The notes under the pieces were generated by a model. That model was not told the DNA's origin. It ran no database searches and saw only the letters and a program-made list of their open reading frames with translations. Shown here piece by piece: positions 62,692 to 64,000 of a stretch of 64,000 nt of DNA (position 1 is the stretch's first letter; each line of letters begins with the position of its first letter). The stretch lies in the NCBI RefSeq assembly GCF_017921975.2, contig NZ_JAGEMO020000015.1, positions 124,001 through 188,000 of the forward strand. The letters are read 5' to 3'. This stretch comes from Hymenobacter terricola (lineage in GTDB: Bacteria; Bacteroidota; Bacteroidia; Cytophagales; Hymenobacteraceae). A program made the position numbers and the translations under genes.

Positions 62692-64000
62692 CTACGCCGG
62701 GCGCACCGGCCGCTTCGCCAGAATCAGCTCCGTGCGGTAGTCGCAGAGGCTTTTTTCGAGGCCCACAGGGTAGGTGTGGGGGTTGAGGAAGCGGCGGATG
62801 CTGGGGTCGAGGCTCTGCACTTCGCGCTGGGCGTGGGCGCGGCTTTCGGCCAGGGTAGGCAGGTCGAGTACCCGTTTCCCGGCGCGGAACACGGGCTCCA
62901 GCAGCTCGCGGAACTTCGTGTCGGGCTTGATGGCGAGGCGGCGCGTGCTGTCGAGCGGGTCGACGAGCGTGAGGGAATCGGGGAGGGGCTCGGCGGTGTT
63001 GTAGAGCATGTCGGCGCGGGGCTTGCCGTACTCGTTCAGGTAGCGGCGCACCTGCAGGATGCCCGGAATGCTGGTTTTGGCCACTTGCTCGGAGAGCTTG
63101 ATGGTGAAATCCCAGCCCGAATCATCGGCCTTGCGCAGGGCGGCCAGCTTGTACACGCCCCCCAGCGCGGCCTGGTTGTAGGCCGTCACGAGCTGCGTGC
63201 CCACGCCCCAGGTATCGATGCGGGCGCCCTGCTGCTTGAGGCTGGCGATGAGGTTTTCGTCCAAATCGTTGCTGGCCACGATGCGCGTTTCGGTAAAGCC
63301 GGCCTCGTCCAGCACCGCCCGCGCCTCCCGGCTGAGGTAGGCCAAATCGCCCGAATCGAGCCGGATACCGGCCAGCTCGTGGCCATTGGCGCGCATCTCG
63401 CGGGCCACTTTAATGGCCTGCCGCACGCCCTCAATGGTGTCGTAGGTATCGACCAGAAACACCGAGTCATCAGGAAACGCCTGGGCATAGGCCGTAAAGG
63501 CGTCCACTTCATTCGCAAACGACATCACCCAGCTGTGCGCGTGCGTGCCGCGCACCGGAATGCCGTAGCGCTGCCCGGCCAGCACGTTGGAAGTCGCATC
63601 GGCCCCGCCGAGGAAAGCGGCCCGGCTGGCCCCCAGGCCCCCATCGAAGCCCTGGGCGCGGCGCAGGCCGAACTCCAGAATCTGGTCCGAAGGCCCGGCG
63701 GCTTCGCGGATGCGGGCCGATTTGGTGGCAATCAGGGTCTGGAAATTGATGAGCGTGAGCAGGGCCGTTTCCAGCAGTTGGGCTTGCAGCAGCGGCCCGC
63801 GCACCCGCATGATGGGCTCGTTGCCGAACACCACGGTGCCCTCGGAAATGGCGTCGATGTCGCAGGTGAATTTCAGCTGGCGCAGGTATTCCAGGAAATC
63901 GTGCGGGAACATGACGCCGCCCTGGCTGCCGCGCAGACTGCCGAGGTAAGCGAGGTCATCATCCGAGAAATGCAGGTTTTCGACCCAGTCCACGGCCAGC
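62692..64000 (-). CDS. pncB: Nicotinate phosphoribosyltransferase, 5' end beyond the window
   Basis: An enzyme of the NAD salvage pathway (nicotinate plus PRPP). The frame stays open to the window end, so the N-terminus is missing (usual length about 480 aa). Visible motifs: FGLRRAQGFDGGLGASRAAF, the phosphoribosyl loop; GTHAHSWVMSFANEVDAF with catalytic His; AGIRLDSGDLAYLSREAR; GVGTQLVTAYNQAALGGVYKL. The C-terminus has the Cys-rich signature only in part (KSLCDYRTELILAKRP). The end of the gene is 9 bp from the palindrome. Confidence 0.96.
   Translation of the reverse strand, partial: LAVDWVENLHFSDDDLAYLGSLRGSQGGVMFPHDFLEYLRQLKFTCDIDAISEGTVVFGNEPIMRVRGPLLQAQLLETALLTLINFQTLIATKSARIREAAGPSDQILEFGLRRAQGFDGGLGASRAAFLGGADATSNVLAGQRYGIPVRGTHAHSWVMSFANEVDAFTAYAQAFPDDSVFLVDTYDTIEGVRQAIKVAREMRANGHELAGIRLDSGDLAYLSREARAVLDEAGFTETRIVASNDLDENLIASLKQQGARIDTWGVGTQLVTAYNQAALGGVYKLAALRKADDSGWDFTIKLSEQVAKTSIPGILQVRRYLNEYGKPRADMLYNTAEPLPDSLTLVDPLDSTRRLAIKPDTKFRELLEPVFRAGKRVLDLPTLAESRAHAQREVQSLDPSIRRFLNPHTYPVGLEKSLCDYRTELILAKRPVRPA

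Noticed and set aside
1..64000. tRNA or rRNA genes
   Set aside because: No cloverleaf-like sequence with CCA-end and T-loop consensus, and no rRNA signature, was recognised on either strand by eye; a tRNA search program would be decisive.

Overview
The window looks like chromosome of a high-GC Bacteroidota, most plausibly Hymenobacter or a close relative in the Cytophagales. The reasons are type IX secretion (T9SS) sorting domains at three loci, promoters of the TAnnTTTG type without obvious Shine-Dalgarno sites, Bacteroidota-type IS982 and IS5 copies, and strong G/C third positions. The organism is inferred from these traits; no marker gene was searched.

Layout. 0.1-6.4 kb: a large outer-membrane protein (degenerate phosphoesterase, kinase-like middle, Omp85-like barrel) and a REC-GAF-sigma54 activator. 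7-20.9 kb: redox and efflux genes (SDR, a frameshifted SnoaL-like gene, a Gal80-like Gfo/Idh/MocA protein, an Old Yellow Enzyme, an RND adaptor-pump-channel operon, a mini-adaptor, a hydrolase and small proteins). Two matching TAGAC-N6-GTCTA palindromes precede the OYE and the pump. 20.9-28.8 kb: a TPR histidine kinase, an IS982 copy inside a gene remnant, Dps, an esterase, a lipoprotein, an IS5-family remnant, and a possible 40-aa protein with its own promoter and terminator.

28.9-40.3 kb: an AraC regulator divergent from an HDAC-family deacetylase; a minus-strand type III polyketide cluster (flavoprotein, synthase, methyltransferase); a stand-alone T9SS sorting-domain protein; and an operon of NtrC-like regulator, hybrid kinase and flavin monooxygenase. 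40.6-45.9 kb: T9SS cargo proteins (one split by a one-base frameshift) and a secreted nuclease.

46-61 kb is the metabolic core. An AsnRS-like enzyme follows a structured leader with an internal terminator. Then come pyrD-like, pyrF and pyrE, then purL, purQ, a purC-purE fusion, a GNAT gene, purD, purN, purF and purM. Inverted repeats of one family lie before purL, purF and purM. 61-64 kb: a lower-GC DUF4262-type gene, a 42-bp degenerate tandem repeat, a small unknown protein, a 46-bp-arm palindrome, and the 5'-truncated (by the window end) nicotinate phosphoribosyltransferase gene.

Most annotated genes are ordinary. The most unusual material is non-coding (long palindromes, the 42-bp repeat, the 46.2-kb leader, paired operators) and in the fusion or degenerate proteins at 0.1 and 54 kb.
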